In this document: positions 6,678 to 6,794 of the stretch, piece by piece
How the letters are laid out: every line of letters starts with the position of its first letter
Position numbering within the stretch: position 1 is the first letter of the stretch
Source of the DNA: an uncultured bacterium
GTDB taxonomy: Bacteria; Verrucomicrobiota; Kiritimatiellia; CAIKKV01
Length of the DNA: 6,794 nt
Assembly: GCA_903828035.1 (NCBI GenBank)
Contig: CAIKKV010000506.1
Coordinates: forward strand, 1 to 6,794
Direction: 5' to 3'
The notes under the pieces: model-generated
Databases searched by the model: none
Told to the model about the DNA's origin: nothing
The model's input: the letters and a program-made list of their open reading frames with translations, nothing else
Position numbers and translations under genes: made by a program

Positions 6678-6709
6678 GCGGCTCTCTGAGCACGCTCGGG
6701 CGGCGCGCG
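6669..6709. repeat. GC-rich hairpin next to the long inverted repeat
   Basis: CGCGCGCCCG (6669-6678) pairs with 6697-6709 to form 10 bp with a 3-nt bulge; inside the loop GCTC (6681-6684) and GAGC (6688-6691) make a 4-bp stem over TCT. It competes with the outermost 5 bp of the long inverted repeat. No T-run follows on either strand, so it does not look like an intrinsic terminator. Confidence 0.4.
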
Positions 6710-6763
6710 ACTAGGCTCCCACCATATGCCCGATTACACGTTTACAAGAAAGGGCGGTTAGCC

Positions 6764-6794
6764 ATGTCTCCGGGGCGGGCTTTTGTCGGAAGCC
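6764..6794 (+). CDS. Possible start of a + strand gene, cut by the window end
   Basis: An ATG at 6764 opens a frame of ten codons (MSPGRAFVGS) that runs off the window. A weak AAAGGG lies at 6749-6754, 9 nt before it. There is too little sequence to say whether this is a real gene. Confidence 0.13.
   Translation, partial: MSPGRAFVGS

Larger units (their letters stand above)
6407..6763. other. Gene-free, hairpin-rich region upstream of pncB
   Basis: No credible gene was found in these 357 nt. The two short open frames on either strand have low-complexity Arg/Gly/Pro/Ser-rich translations, no ribosome-binding site and no family resemblance. The sequence is instead dominated by dyad symmetry, listed as separate features: 6433-6449, 6451-6484, 6485-6677 and 6669-6709. 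It would hold the pncB promoter on the - strand, and possibly a divergent promoter for a + strand gene at the right edge. I see no convincing -35/-10 pair in either direction. Confidence 0.6.

Noticed and set aside
6403..6689. Two short open frames (71 and 74 residues) on opposite strands upstream of pncB
   Set aside because: They coincide with the long inverted repeat, have biased low-complexity translations and no ribosome-binding site.
6450..6763. Integron attC-like ends (TAAC on the left, GTTAGCC directly before an ATG on the right)
   Set aside because: The ends are over 300 nt apart, the core does not fit GTTRRRY, the polarity of the inner palindrome is the reverse of attC, and no integrase or other cassette is in view.
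6407..6763. Known NAD+-sensing riboswitch upstream of pncB
   Set aside because: I could not find the conserved sequence blocks of the nadA-type or pnuC-type motifs; the region is only a structured candidate.

Overview
This is a GC-rich (about 60-65%, estimated by eye), gene-dense bacterial window. Two gene groups converge near position 3745. The left group, on the + strand, reads as part of a carbohydrate-related or other accessory operon: the 3' part of a transglutaminase-like protein, then two different Gfo/Idh/MocA-family NAD(P)-dependent dehydrogenases. The gaps are 25 and 4 nt. The right group, on the - strand, is a Preiss-Handler NAD-salvage cluster: nicotinate phosphoribosyltransferase (pncB), a small Cys-rich presumed zinc protein, and nicotinamidase (pncA). 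No RNA gene, insertion sequence, CRISPR array or prophage gene is visible.

Organism: stacked, distantly related Gfo/Idh/MocA dehydrogenases, the high GC and the long-form NAPRT would fit the Planctomycetota-Verrucomicrobiota-Lentisphaerota/Kiritimatiellota group. This is inference from gene style only; there is no phylogenetic marker in the window.

Layout: 2-1087 transglutaminase-like protein (5' end outside the window); 1113-2435 and 2440-3753 the two dehydrogenases, probably translationally coupled; 3737-4423 (-) nicotinamidase, whose 3' end overlaps the second dehydrogenase by 17 bp; 4499-4759 (-) the 86-residue Cys-rich protein; 4760-4864 a short spacer with two small hairpins; 4865-6406 (-) nicotinate phosphoribosyltransferase; 6407-6763 a 357-nt stretch with no credible gene but much dyad symmetry; 6764 to the end a doubtful start of a + strand gene.

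How the genes work together: PncA deamidates nicotinamide to nicotinate, and PncB joins nicotinate to PRPP-derived ribose 5-phosphate to give nicotinate mononucleotide, so the right half is a two-step route back into NAD. The dehydrogenases use NAD(P), but nothing in the sequence links the two halves functionally.

The least explained item is an approximately 190-nt imperfect inverted repeat (6485-6677, about 62 pairable positions by hand) upstream of pncB. It could be a structured leader, an independent RNA, or a non-autonomous repeat element. The protein-coding part is otherwise of familiar families.
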